From Tenrec ecaudatus (taxonomy: Eukaryota > Chordata > Mammalia > Afrosoricida > Tenrecidae), in the NCBI RefSeq assembly GCF_050624435.1, contig NC_134536.1:130540758-130604757 (forward strand): a stretch of 64,000 nucleotides of DNA, given 5' to 3'. The notes under the pieces are model-generated. The model was not told the origin of the DNA and did no database searches. It was given only the letters and a program-made list of their open reading frames with translations. Of this stretch, positions 1 through 10,260 are shown piece after piece (position 1 is the stretch's first letter; the number at the start of each line of letters is the position of its first letter). The position numbers and the translations under genes were made by a program.

Positions 1-104
1 CAATGGTATGTTGCCCATTCCTGGAGCCTTGAATTTCGAAAACGCCTCTGTTGCAGCTTGGACTTCCGCTTTCAGAAGCATTGAATTCTGATCTTGTACT
101 GTCT
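1..104 (-). mobile_element. RTE (BovB-like) LINE fragment
   Basis: Read on the minus strand, this piece gives the decayed reverse-transcriptase entry region (a degraded APGIDGIP-type phrase) that precedes the RT palm in RTE elements. The same region occurs again at 1.85-1.95 kb, so this is the start of a second RTE copy running off the left edge. It is not functional. Confidence 0.55.
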
Positions 105-149
105 CCTGAGATGGTTGGCGGCCAGCCAATTATTTCTGGTACAATGTGT

Positions 150-395
150 CATGATTTCTTGACTCTGCTTCCTGATTGTGGATCTAAGCAAAATGAAATC
201 CTTGCCAGCTTCCCATGTCTTCTCTATTTATCATGATGGTGTCTATTTGCGATTGGTCCTGTTGTGAGGGGAGTTTTCCCCTTGTTTTGAGTTGCAGTCT
301 ACATTGAAGTTTGCAGTCGTTGATTTTTATCAGCAAATGCCTCAAATCCTCCTTGATTACGGCAAGCAAGCTCGTGTCATCTGCCCAGCCCAGGT
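150..395 (-). mobile_element. RTE LINE fragment, post-palm/thumb region
   Basis: The minus-strand frame 369-184 reads EDLRHLLIKIND followed by a decayed IDTIMINREDM stretch. In RTE ORF2 this sequence follows the YADD catalytic motif. It continues the minus-strand RTE copy whose upstream pieces lie at 790-1300, 1815-2105 and 2905-3225. Frameshifts and stops show it is dead. Confidence 0.7.
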
Positions 396-790
396 TTTAA
401 GAAGCCCCCTTGCACATAGATCTATTTCCCCATCCTCATATAGAAATATATTTGCATATGTACATGTAGTTATCTAACCCTCTATAAATGCCCTGCCTCC
501 CAGCTCTTTCCTCTATTTCCTTTGACTTCCCTCCTGTCCCACTATCATGCTCAGTCCCACCAGTGTTTCAGTAATTCCTCTCGGTTACATTACCCTTGAT
601 CATGCCCAACCAGGCCTCCCACACCCTCCTTACCTCCTATTTAGATCACTTGTTGTTCCCTTGTCCCTGGGTTTATTAACACCACTACCTTTCCCCCAAC
701 CTCCCCCTCTCCCATGTCTCTGCAGAACTGTCAGTCCCGTTGTTTGCTCCTCCAATTGGTCATCCAGCCCCCTTGCAAACTCGATGCTGC
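396..790 (-). mobile_element. L1 3'-UTR-like fragment inside RTE
   Basis: This C/T-rich, non-coding block separates two collinear pieces of the RTE copy. Its composition (CCCTCC and CTTCCTC runs, phrases of the 'cccttgtccctgggtttattaac' kind) resembles the pyrimidine-rich minus-strand view of afrotherian L1 3' UTRs. Assignment to L1 is from memory of such sequences and is moderate. Confidence 0.45.
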
Positions 791-1300
791 GTCCCTCTCT
801 CTTGCGCCAGATGACTTGCTCACCACATAGATTGAATCACTGCCGTGAAAGGATGCAGCCCTGACACACACCATCCTTGATTTTAACCCAGGTGGCATTC
901 CCTTCTTCAGTTCAAACAACTGCCTCTTGGTCCATGTGGGAAAACAAGGAAGTATCTGGAATTTCCATTTTAGCAATGCTATCCATAATTTTTATGATCC
1001 AGACAGTCAAATGCCTTTGCATAGTTAATATAACATCATTAAGTGTCTTTCTGGCATGCACTTCGTCTAACCAACCCTCATCTATGTCAGCAAGGGTCCA
1101 CGCCCTCTTCTGAATTTGCCTCGAATATCTGGTAACCAGGTCCACGTCAATACATTGCTATCACTATTTTAAAAATTCGTTTCAGAAAAAAATTTATTTA
1201 CATGTGATATCAATGCTATTGTTTGATCATTTCTGCATTCTGTTGAGTCACCTTTCTTTGGAATGAGCACAAATATGGATCTCTTTCAGTTAATTGGACA
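790..1300 (-). mobile_element. RTE LINE fragment, RT palm region
   Basis: Minus-strand translation 1145-912 contains decayed counterparts of the RTE palm: a 'DEG...VHARKTLNDVIL' stretch, KMEIPDTSLF (the GIPDHL motif) and DQEAVV. The frame is broken just before the QGCILSP motif. It is collinear with the pieces at 150-395 and 1815-2105. Confidence 0.65.
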
Positions 1301-1308
1301 GGCAGCTG

Positions 1309-1812
1309 TGTTTGTCAGGGTAGACTAGAGAAACAAATACATGGACACTGATATGTGTCTAAGAAAGAGCTTTATATACAAGAGCAATTGAATATTGAGA
1401 AAACATCTCCGTCCAGTCCAGATTAAGTTCATAAGTCTGAAAGTATCCCACATGTCTGATACCAGTCCATAAATTGCTCTTCAGACTCACACAACATATG
1501 CAATGATGCTGAATGCAGGAAGATCACAGACCAGTGGTTGAAAGGTCTTATGGATCCAGTGGCAGTGTAAGCATCTCAGCACTGGCTCCCTGGTCTCTAC
1601 ATGACTCCTCCAGCCCCAGCGCTCTAGCGTAGCTCCACATAGCTTGTCAGCAGGAATGTCTCCCAGGGAATGATGTATGTCCTGCCTCCAGTGAGCTATT
1701 TATCTCCTTAGGGCCTCCAAATGAGGTCCTCAAACTGCGACCTGATTGACAGGCTAAACTCCACCCCTTCACGCTTGACAACCAACTGACAACAGATTAT
1801 GTAACTAGGTAT
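1309..1812 (-). mobile_element. Solo LTR-like repeat, family B
   Basis: About 500 bp beginning 'tgtttgtcagggtagactag' and ending in 'ccctcaaattgac...'-type sequence. It is homologous to copies at 3663, 14534, 58546 and 59587. Better preserved copies start TGTGGTAGTT and end AACACA in the forward sense and carry 5-bp duplications, as expected for ERVL/MaLR-class LTRs. This copy split the RTE element. No ORF. Confidence 0.65.
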
Positions 1813-1814
1813 CT

Positions 1815-2105
1815 TCAAAATGTTAGCGTGTGCTTGTATTGCTTCATCAGCTTGTTGGAAGCATTTCCATTGGCATTCCATCAATTCCTGGAGTCTTGCT
1901 CTTGGCTGATGCCTTCAGTTCAGCTTGGACTTCCTTCACTGTCATTGGCACTTGACGATATATTACTTGTTGGAACGATTGAAGCTTGACCAGTCCTTTA
2001 TTGTACTCTTTCCATTTTCTTTTGATGTGTAGTTCAATATTCAACCATAGAGTCTTCAATATTATAACCCTAGGTTTGACTTTTTGTTCCTTAATTTTTT
2101 CAGTT
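1815..2105 (-). mobile_element. RTE LINE fragment, RT fingers region
   Basis: Minus-strand frame 2059-1847 reads RKWKEYNKGLVKLQSFQQ, then VKEVQAELKA and KSKTPGIDGMPMEML. The latter is the RTE/BovB 'APGIDGIP.E' reverse-transcriptase entry motif. It lies between the LTR insertion at 1309-1812 and the L1 insertion at 2140-2900. Confidence 0.75.
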
Positions 2106-2139
2106 TAAGATATGTTGAGCATATTCTTCCTTCTTGGCT

Positions 2140-2900
2140 TTTTCTTTTTAAAAAAATCATTTTTATTGGAGGCTCATACAGCTCTTATCACAACCCATGC
2201 ATCTATCCATTGTGTCAAGCACGTTTGTAAATTTGTTGCCACCATCATTCTCAAAACATTTGCTTTCTGCTTGAGCCCTTGGTATCAGCTCATTTACCCC
2301 CTCCCCCACCCCCCTCATGAACCCTTGATAAATTTATAAATTATTATTATTTTTTCATGTCTTACACTATTGTCTCTCTTCGCTCACTTTTCTGTTGTCC
2401 ACCCCCCTGGGAAGGGGTTATATGTAGATCATATGATCAGTTTCCCCTTTCTGCCCCCACCTTCCCCTTCTCATCCTGGTATCACCACTCTCATTATTGG
2501 TCCTGAGGGGTTTATCTGTCCTGGTTTCCCTGTGTTTCCAGCTCTTATCTGTGCTTGTGTACATTCTCTGGTCTAGACAGATTTGTAAGGTGGAATTGGG
2601 GTCATAATAGTGGGGTTGGGAGGATGAGGAAGCATTCAAGAACTAGGAGAGTTGTATGTTTCATCGGTGCTATACTGCACCCTGACTGTCTCGTCTCTTC
2701 CTTGTGGCCCTTCCGTAAGGGGATGTCCAGTTGTCTACAGATGGGCTTTGGGTCTCCACTCGGTGCTCCCCCCATTCACATTGATATATTTTTTTGTTCT
2801 GAGTCTTTGGTGCCTGATACCTGATCCCCTCGACACCTCATGACCACACAGGCTTGTGTGCTTCTTCCGTGTGGGCTTTGTTGCTTCTCAGCCGGATGGC
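2140..2900 (-). mobile_element. 5'-truncated L1, 3' end only
   Basis: Starts with an A-rich/T-rich tail ('ttaaaaaaatcatttttattgg'-like), followed by 'ggctcatacagctcttatca'. This phrase recurs at 25.3, 54.6 and 61.8 kb. All four are the complement of one L1 3' UTR. The element splits the RTE copy, so it inserted later. Confidence 0.75.
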
Positions 2901-2904
2901 TGCT

Positions 2905-3225
2905 TCTTTATCTTAGCGGCTTTCTTGGCTTTCCAAGTCTAGGTTTTTTTCACATTTCGTTAGAATACTTTACTTTGTCTCCTGAGCTCACCTTTCTGAA
3001 ATTTTCTGTTCAGTTGTTTTATCTCATCATTTCATCTATTCAGTTTAACTTCTCTCCACCCCAGAGCAAGTTTCAAAGTCTCTTCTGACATCCACTTGGG
3101 TCTTTTCTTTCTTTGCTGCCTTTTAAACGAACCTTTGCTTTTTTATGTATGGTGTTCATAATGTCATTCCACGATTCTTCAAGTCTTCAGTCAGCAGTGT
3201 TCAGTATGTCAGACCTGAAATCCAC
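2905..3225 (-). mobile_element. RTE LINE fragment, pre-RT linker
   Basis: The minus strand contains the basic linker found between endonuclease and RT in RTE: 'gaaagaaaagacccaagtgg', preceded by an ISRNDIMNTI-type phrase. It is the 5'-most surviving part of the minus-strand copy that continues at 1815-2105. Confidence 0.55.
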
Positions 3226-3305
3226 TGCGGCAGTTCTACCCTGCCTTAGAGGGTTGCCGTTGGTTAGAATTGACTTGATGGCAGTGATTTTGGTTTGGGG
3301 CTTAT
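3226..3305 (+). repeat. AfroSINE 3' fragment
   Basis: Matches only the SINE tail: 'cagttctaccctgccttaga', then a degraded 'gggtcgctatgagtcggaat' and 'gacttgatggcagtga'. The tRNA-like head is missing. Confidence 0.65.
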
Positions 3306-3309
3306 ATCA

Positions 3310-3405
3310 CCTTAGAAAGAATTTAGCCTCTTCCTACCTCAGTTTCCTTCCTATAAAATGCATCTACTTCAGAAGGCCAAAGTGAGATTAGAAGATTTAT
3401 TTCCA
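3310..3405 (+). repeat. MIR fragment
   Basis: The MIR core signature 'cctcagtttccttcctataa aatg' (consensus cctcagtttcctcatctgtaaaatg) is visible. Ancient mammal-wide SINE. Confidence 0.6.
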
Positions 3406-3439
3406 AGAAAGGACCTTGAATACCATTTCCAAACCACAC

Positions 3440-3612
3440 TCCCTGCCACTGATTGCAGTCCAGCTCCTGGAGACCCTCTAGGACAGGGTACAACGGTCCC
3501 TGGGGGTGTTTGAGACTGTCACTCTTTCAAGGAGTAGGAGCCTCATCTTTCGCCCTCAGAGTGGCTGGGGATTTCGAACTGCTGTCCTTTTGGTTCATAG
3601 TAGACCAATTTG
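3440..3612 (-). repeat. AfroSINE
   Basis: Diverged complement copy: 'ctctaggacagggtacaacg', 'tttgagactgtcactctttc' and 'tttcgaactgctgtcctttt' occur in the family order. Confidence 0.75.
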
Positions 3613-3662
3613 TAATCACCAACACACGGTAAATATTCAACAAAGGTTAACCTCATAACCCA

Positions 3663-4230
3663 TGTGTTAATCCGGGTAGACCAGAGAAACAGAGACACAT
3701 ATGTGTCTAAGAGAGAGTTTTATATAAAGGGTAATTATATATTAAGAAAGCATGCCAACCCAGTCCAAATCAAGCCCATAAGTCTGATATTGCCCATATG
3801 TCCAATACCAGTCTATAAAGTCATCTTCAGACTCACAAAACACATGCAATGAAGCCAAATGGCAGGAAGGTCACAGGCCAGGGGGTAGAAATATCTTTGG
3901 ATCCAGTAAGCATCTCAGCGCTGGCAGGGGTCTCAATGTGACTTCTCCGGCTCTGGAGGTCTGGTTGCATCAGGGTAGGTCCATGGGGCTTCTCCAGCTC
4001 AGGGCACTAGCGTAGTTCCATGTGTCTGGTCAGCTGCAGTGTCTCCCAGGGAGTGAGCAGAATGAGAGAGTGTGCCTGGTCTCCAAGGAGGAAAGTCAGC
4101 AGGTCCCAGAATCCTCAGAAGAAGGCCATGCCCACACAGAGGTCTCATTGGCTATCTCCAGATTGACAGACTAGACTCCACCCCTTCACTCTTCATCCTC
4201 AAATTGACACCAGACTAGGTGACTCCCACA
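3663..4230 (-). mobile_element. Solo LTR-like repeat, family B
   Basis: Starts 'tgtgttaatccgggtagacc' and ends '...gactcccaca', the complement of TGTGGGAGTC...TAACACA. It is flanked by ACCCA (3658-3662) and ACGCA (4231-4235), a 4/5 match fitting a 5-bp target duplication. Contains about 60 bp not shared by all copies. Non-coding. Confidence 0.75.
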
Positions 4231-4235
4231 ACGCA

Positions 4236-4945
4236 TAAAGAGAGAAGGCTTTGGCCTCGCAGAGGACTAGACAGCCCTCCAGGAGGAAAGAGCGGCAGCA
4301 CGTGGGAAGTGGGAAGGCAAGTTTATGCTCGGGGTCTAGGAGCTAAGCCCAGGGCAGGGTGAAGGGCAGGGCAAAGGGCCCTTCCAATCCCACTTGAGTC
4401 TTTGAACGCCATCGTTACAGACAAGGGAGGCTCAGAAAAACTCTGACAAATGGAGCCGGGCAGCCTGGGCCATGTCCTAGCGAGGGAGACCACACAGTGG
4501 TGTGTAGATGGAGTCAGTGGTATGTAGACGGAGTCAAGACAGGCTGATGGTTGGGGGGCGACCCTCACCGTCCTGGCACAGCCTGGCGCTGTCCTGGACC
4601 CCTGGCAAGGCAGGGCTGAGTACAGGGTTGGGCTCTCTGGAGAGTCATTTGGAAGAAGGCATGACTGCAGGCTCGGGGGGGGGGCACTCCTGCTCCCTGC
4701 CTATGCCCAATAACCACTGGCTGGTGGCTGCTGGCCTAGCTTCTTCCTTGTAGGGTCAGGCTTGAAGGCAACACGCAGAAGGGACCGAGCTCTGAGGAAT
4801 CTCAGGGCCAGCCTAGTCCACAGAGAACAGATTTGGTCTCACCTGGTCTCCAGGTAAGACTTAGGTTACAAAGGAGGAAGTCTGGGAGGTGGTTATGGCC
4901 CAAGTCAGGTCTGCAGGCCCCGAGGGACTGACTGGGAGCAGGGAC
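4236..4945. other. Intergenic, mostly unique sequence
   Basis: Moderately GC-rich. A short MIR-like stretch is visible around 4400-4460 ('cgttacagacaagggaggct cag'). No coding exon with both splice sites and no tRNA or snRNA signature was seen. Confidence 0.5.
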
Positions 4946-5592
4946 CAGACGTGTGTGTGTGTGACAGACAGAACATGTGGATGTGTGTGAGACAGAGAGA
5001 CTGAGTGCGAACACGTGTGCGAAAGAGGATTAGTAGTTCCAAGAACTGTGTGACAGTATGTGTGTATGAGAGAGGATTTGTGTGTATAAGTGCATGTGAG
5101 AGACAGTGTGTGTGAATGTGTGTGTGAGCAGAGATGTTTATGTATGTAAAGAAGGGGGACAGGACATACGAGGGAGAACGTGTGTGTACGAGAGGCAGAG
5201 AGAGAAAATGTACGTGTGTGAGAAAGAGTATAAAGGAGAGAAAAACTGAGAGCATGAGTGTGAGTGTGTGTGATATATGAGCGAGGGTGTGTGAGTGTGT
5301 GTTTGTGGGAGTATGAGTGTGTGATATATGAGAGACGGTGTGTGTGTTTGTGAGTGTGTGTGATATGAGAGACGGTGTGTGAATGTGTGTGTGATATATG
5401 AGAGTGTGCGCATATGTGAGAGTGTGTGTATGACACTATGAGTGTGAGTGTATGAGTGTATGAGAGTGTATGAGTGTGCATGCATGAGAGACTGAGTGTG
5501 TGAGAGTGTGAGTGTGTGTGTGAATATGTGAGAAGCAGACTGAGAGTGTGTGAGTGCGAGTGTGAGTGTGTGAGAGAGATTGAGAGTGTGAG
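4946..5592. repeat. TG/GA-rich degenerate minisatellite
   Basis: About 650 bp of TGTG/GAGAG sequence. The phrase GATATATGAG recurs with irregular spacing (about 5272, 5323, 5362 in shortened form, 5393), so it is a decayed tandem array and not a pure microsatellite. Stops are rare on the minus strand in all frames. That explains the long His/Ser/Thr-rich open frames, which are not genes. Confidence 0.85.
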
Positions 5593-6679
5593 GAGGAGCG
5601 ATGTCCATTCTCTGAGAAACAGACTCTCCCATAGGTGAGCGAGGGGGGAAAGAAGACGGGCAGTGGCCAGTTGCCGGGAACAAAGCTTGTCCTGTAGAGG
5701 ATGCCCTGAGGCTGAGCCCACGGGTCTGATTCATCAGATACGTTGCTCTTCTCTCTACCCATGTCCTGTCTACTTCTCCCTTCCCTCCGCCCCCCTCACC
5801 CCCGACCCCATGCAGTCACAGGTCCCAGCAATCCCTCCAGGGGCCTCATGTCCAGACCTGGCCCAGGTCAAAGCCAATAGAGAGACTCGGGAGCCCTCTT
5901 CACCCGCCTCTGCCGGCGTCAACACTCACCGGGCACCAGGCTGCTGCCAGGCGCTGCTTCAGGCCCAAGCCTAGCATGCCCATTGCCAGGGTGCTGGCTT
6001 CGGGTGAAAGGGCGGGGGAGAGCCCATCTTTTGCGTAGGGCAGGCTCCGCAAATGCCCTCAGCATCCCTCTCTGGTTCGCTTTGCCCGTCCTGCTTCCGC
6101 CACTGCTTGTCTGCGCCCTTTCCTGGGGAGGAGCGTGTGAGGGGCCTGGGTTAGAGTTCTAGCTCTGCCTTCCATGAAGAGTCAGGTGGGCAGGGACTGC
6201 CCCCACCTCCCCAGCTGCTTTCCCCCTCTGCCACAGGGAAGGAGGGCCGGTCCTTTGTAAGGCTGCTCTTGGGAGAGTTAAATGAGAGAGCCTAAAGGTC
6301 TAGGTCTAGGGAAGGCATCTGGCCTTTCCGGCTCCTTTCTTCTTCTCTCGTCCCCCCCCTCCCCCCATCTTCCATTCACTGGAGAAATAGTCACTACAGT
6401 GGGGCCGGGGAGACAGACTGCTCTCTGCTCGCCAAGAAATCAGGAGTTCAGTCCCTTCCCCCCTGCCTGCTGCCTTGCCCTGTTCAGTCCTGCTGCCTTG
6501 CCCTGTTCAGTCCTTACCCTTCAGGAAGCGGGAGCCACAGAAGGTTTGGGAGCAGGGGAGGGACCCAGTGGAGCTAGGGCTTTAGGACCTGTACTGTGTG
6601 GGCGGAGGAAGCGGGCCAGCAAAGCCAGGGCCCTCCCTCTTTCTCCGAAGTCCTTCCCTCTCCGTCTCTGTGACACCCC
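5593..6679. other. Intergenic, mostly unique; MIR trace
   Basis: A probable MIR remnant lies at about 6120-6215 ('ggcctgggttagagttctag' then 'tctgccttccatgaagag'). The rest is unassigned GC-moderate sequence with no supported exon. Confidence 0.45.
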
Positions 6680-6697
6680 CCCTCCCCCTCTCCCTCC

Positions 6698-6704
<7 letters not shown>

Positions 6705-6770
<66 letters not shown>
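6705..6770. repeat. (CT)33 microsatellite
   Basis: Sixty-six uninterrupted bases of CT within a wider pyrimidine tract (about 6680-6790). Polypurine-polypyrimidine mirror sequence of this length can form H-DNA. Every frame on both strands is open across it, giving spurious Arg/Glu or Ser/Leu proteins. Confidence 0.97.
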
Positions 6771-6775
<5 letters not shown>

Positions 6776-6789
6776 CTCCCCTCTGCTCC

Positions 6790-7075
6790 CCCTGCGGCTC
6801 GCCAGCTGCCAGCAGATGACACCTCCTTTCATGTTTGGGGCTGAGCACGGCTTTGAATGTTCGTTTGATTCCGTTAAGATAATAGCTGGTTCACTGTCAG
6901 ATGCAGACTGATCAGTTAAATCCTTAATCACTGCCTGTCTCCTCGCACGGCACTTATTTTTTTTTAAGAGATTAATCCCCTCAGCCCTGCTCCAGCTCAC
7001 ATTCAGCTTGGGGGTGGGAGGCAAGGTTTGTGGTCTCCTTCTTCTTATTATTGCTATCATCATCATCATTGGCCC
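6790..7075. promoter_or_regulatory. Candidate conserved noncoding element
   Basis: Repeat-free and AT-balanced, with sites typical of developmental enhancers: 'gttaagataatagctggttc', 'gatcagttaaatccttaatc', and a later 'gagattaatcccctcag' with a TAATCC homeodomain core. It lacks coding periodicity and splice signals. Conservation is inferred from texture only. Confidence 0.4.
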
Positions 7076-7389
7076 TCCACATTCTGCATCTGAACACGCC
7101 TGGCCTCTGTCCTTTCAACCGGTTCTTTTTTTGGCCTCCAGGATCCCAGTGTCATCTCACTTGTGTTCTCTGATGCGCCCCCCCACCCCGCTCCCCCGCC
7201 CCCAACCCTTCCCGAGAAACATACACAGCCAGGAGGAGGCTCATCTGATAAGTGTGGACACACTACCACCCCCTCACACACCTTCCCTGCCTCTCCCTGC
7301 CTGCTGGGTGTCCAGGCCCAGTCAGGCACGGGCAGATCTGGGCAGCTGGGAGATGCAGCTCTGCGCCTTGGCCAGAGACGGCCCTGGCC

Positions 7390-7540
7390 CTGGCCTCTTC
7401 TAGCCCCAGACACTCACTGTGCGACCTTGGGGAGCAGCCCAGTCTCCTCATCTGTAAGATGGGCACAAGAGCCTCCGGCACTGGAAGGCTTTGCCGATGA
7501 CATCTGTGAGCTCATGCAGGGCCCAGCAGGTGTTTGTCCC
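7390..7540 (+). repeat. MIR
   Basis: Reads 'gcgaccttggggagcagccc', then 'ctcctcatctgtaagatggg', the recognisable MIR core order. Confidence 0.75.
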
Positions 7541-7584
7541 CATCTCATTCCCACCTCCTGGATTCCTGGAAAAGGGCCTCCCCA

Positions 7585-7790
7585 GGGATTTCCCAGGTGA
7601 TATAGTGGTTACCCCCTGGGCCGTGATCCGAAGGATCAGCAGTTCACAACCACCAGCCTGCTTCTTGGCAGAAAGACCGGGTTTTCTCCTCCCACAGAGA
7701 GCTGCAGTCTTGGAAACTCAAAGGGGACAGTTCCACCCTGTTCTGAAGGGCGCTGTGAGTTGGCATCCACTTGAAGGCAGTAGGTGAGAG
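7585..7790 (+). repeat. AfroSINE
   Basis: Full-length but diverged: a 'gtgatatagtggttacccc' tRNA-like head, 'atcagcagttcacaaccacc', 'agaaagaccgggttttctcc', and a 'gcgctgtgagttggcatcca' tail. Confidence 0.85.
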
Positions 7791-8121
7791 GTTGCCCGGC
7801 CCCTCCCTGAGGGGATGTGACTTCCTGGGCTCTTTCGTAGATGTCCCTCGCCTGAGTGCCTGCCACAGTGTCAGGGAAGGAGACTGCGTGCCCTGGTCCA
7901 CAAGAGTAACCTAGCCACCATTGGGTCAGCCTTTCAAGGCAGAGCCCAGAGCTCCGAGCGGGGTTGCCTTGCTCCATGTCTCCCAGCAAGTTAAGGCAGG
8001 GCTGGAATTAGAGCTCAGCCCCGTCGTGCCCTTTTCACTGCCCATCAGTACAGCAGGAAACAACCTTTCCTTGACACTTGGTGGGACCTAGTGCTGAGTT
8101 ACTAAAATGGCCAAGCCCAAT

Positions 8122-8144
8122 GGGTGGGGGTGGGGGTGGGGGGG
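8122..8144 (+). other. G-quadruplex-forming tract
   Basis: Four G-runs of 3, 5, 5 and 7 separated by single T bases. Single-nucleotide loops predict a very stable parallel G4. A C-rich stretch follows at 8160-8173. Confidence 0.8.
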
Positions 8145-8289
8145 TACGAAGATGGCACAGCCCCCCACCCCCCTGCTCTGTAGGCGCTGTAGGTACAGGA
8201 AGGCTTCCTGGAGGAGGCAGCACAGGCAGCGTTTGGGATAGCGTGATGCCTAGACAGGAAGGTGGACAGGAATACCCGAAGGTCACCGG

Positions 8290-8560
8290 AGACCCCAGCC
8301 TGACTCCGGGCAGTGCATGCTGCGAGCTCTCTGGACTTACGCAGCCCGATCCCAGTGGTGGCGAGTCCGTCCTGACCCACGGCAAGTCCCCTGTGGTCAG
8401 AGCAGGACTCTGCTTCATAGGGTTTCAATGGTGGAGCTTTGGGGAAGGGAAGCCCCGGATCCTTCTTCCGAGGTGACTCCGGGTAGTCTCGAGCCTCCGA
8501 CCTTTCTGATAGTAGCCAGGCACACCCACCGCTTCTCCTTTCACCGAGAGTCCTTTCTGG
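8290..8560 (-). repeat. AfroSINE, elephant-type subfamily
   Basis: Complement copy with 'gcagcccgatcccagtggtg', 'catagggtttcaatggtgga' and 'tcgagcctccgacctttctg'. This is the subfamily whose anticodon-side phrase is '...cctccaacctttcggttagc'. It differs from the more numerous copies in this window. Confidence 0.7.
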
Positions 8561-8789
8561 ATTTAGTGAGGTGAGTGTGCAGACGTTCAGGAGCTCTCTG
8601 CACGAGCTGTCTCAGAAGAAGCCACACATCGCACGTGGGGGGCCATGCTGCAGCCAAGGAGAGCAGAGATGTGGGTCAGGTAAGGAGGAGCTCTCGGACC
8701 TGGAGGCACAGGTGTCAGTGAAGATGGGCAGGGCTCCACCACACCGTCCCTGCCGCCTCCCTGCTATTGCCAGGGGTTACACGCTTGGA

Positions 8790-8965
8790 CGCTGGAGCGG
8801 ACTGCCTGGCGTTGAACCCCTGGCTGGTGGCATCCCTTGGACAAGTCCCTTGCCCTCCCTGGGACTCCATTTCTGCCTCCCAGATGGGCATACATTCTGA
8901 GTTCCTTACTACTTAGGACCGCGCCTGGCACGTGGTGAGTGCTATGTAGCAGGCTGTGCTGAGCG
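8790..8965 (+). repeat. MIR
   Basis: MIR order visible: 'ggacaagtcccttgccctcc', then 'gggactccatttctgcctcc', then 'gcgcctggcacgtggtgagt'. Confidence 0.7.
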
Positions 8966-9364
8966 GCTAGCAGAGGTTTACGAGGCGTGTACATGTGCCA
9001 GGCACGCAGACAACACGTCAGAAGTTGTGGTCCCTGCTGGTGGGATGTGCTCAGCCCCATGGGAGTCAGATAGGCAAGAAGAAGCCTGTGATGGGGGTCA
9101 TCTGGGAGGGGTGTGTGGGGGGGGGGGAGGGGGGAGGCACAGGGACAGAGCATCTAGCTCAGCCACCTGCAGGAAGAACCTGGAGCGCTGAGAGGGAGGG
9201 AGTGTGTCTCTGCTCCACCAGTAACCTCAGTGCTAGCGCAGGGGGCCCAGCTCGCAGTAGGCACTCAACCACTCTCTGCTAAACACACACAGGAAGGGCA
9301 GCTACCCTGAGTCTTAAAGGAGGAACAAGACGGCCACGTCCTTCCCCCTGTGGAATGGCAGCTT

Positions 9365-9705
9365 GGAATGGATTTGCCATTCATTGCCACCAAGTCAGTT
9401 CCCAATTCCTGGCAGACCCGCCCCCCCCCCGGCCCCCCAAGAGATTGGTTTCTTTTCCGTCTGCCTTGCACACCCCCATGTCTGGTTGCTGACCGGGCTC
9501 TTGAGAGACATAGGCTTGCACTGGCTGATGATCAGACAATTCTCAGGCCTTTCTGCCTAGCCTGTCTGAAGCTCTGCTCAGTGTCGCAGCAACACCTAGG
9601 CCTCCACATGAGGTTGTGCATGAGGTGCGTTGGTCGGGCACTGAACCCGGGTCTTGTACATGGAAGGTGAGACTCCTACCACCGCTCCACTACCACCCCC
9701 TGGGC
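9365..9705 (-). repeat. AfroSINE, long head variant
   Basis: Complement of a longer SINE type: 'tgaagctctgctcagtgtcg', 'gcagcaacacctaggcctcc', then 'gaacccgggtcttgtacatg' and 'ggaaggtgagactcctacca', a tRNA-like B-box region. A poly-C run at about 9420-9430 interrupts it. Confidence 0.65.
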
Positions 9706-9954
9706 TGATGCCTTACCCCCCCACCCCCATCCCCACCCCGGGGGCCCTTCCAGCTCTTCTAGGAGCCTGTCACCTGCTGGGAGTAGGGGCGGAGGACAGG
9801 AAGGATGAGGGTGGGAGATGGTGAAATGGAGGGTGGGGTGGGTTCCATTCCTGCTTATAGCCAGGTGGGGTCTGCAGAGGGGAATGGGCTGGGAGAATTT
9901 TGGGGAGCCTGCAGTGCCCCCCACCCCGCCTCCCCATCCCCCGCCACTGCACCA

Positions 9955-10260
9955 GCGGGAGGTGGCCAGGGTTAATGGCAGCCAATGGCGGCTCCTAGGC
10001 CTTTCTCGGTTGGTGAGGGCTGCAGATTAGAAGGCGGGGAGCAGAGAGTGTTCCTCTCACAGGTTATTATCCTGCCAGCTCCCCGGGCGCCAGAGGGAGG
10101 GGGTCCACGCATTCCAGGAGAAAAGGCAGCAGGGTCTGGCATTCTGGATGGGGTGCCCCTGGGGAGCAGGGAGAGAGCTGGGGCCAGAGCAAGTAAAGTG
10201 GATGCTATTAATGGATCTGGTGCTGACATGGGAGCAGCAGCTGCCTTAGCAGCAGCAGGA
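9955..10260. promoter_or_regulatory. Candidate conserved noncoding element
   Basis: Repeat-free. Contains 'ggcagccaatggcggctcct' (CCAAT), 'caggttattatcctgccagc', and 'gtggatgctattaatggatc' with an ATTAAT homeodomain core. No exon structure. The call rests on site clustering and absence of transposons. Confidence 0.35.

Noticed and set aside
4861-5734. Long minus-strand open frames (286 and 198 codons) rich in His, Ser and Thr
   Set aside because: They lie in the TG/GA minisatellite, where CA-rich codons rarely give stops. Three frames are open at once, and there are no splice or promoter signals.
6282-7069. Open frames of about 180-210 codons on both strands with Ser-Leu or Arg-Glu runs
   Set aside because: They exist only because the (CT)33 repeat is open in every frame.
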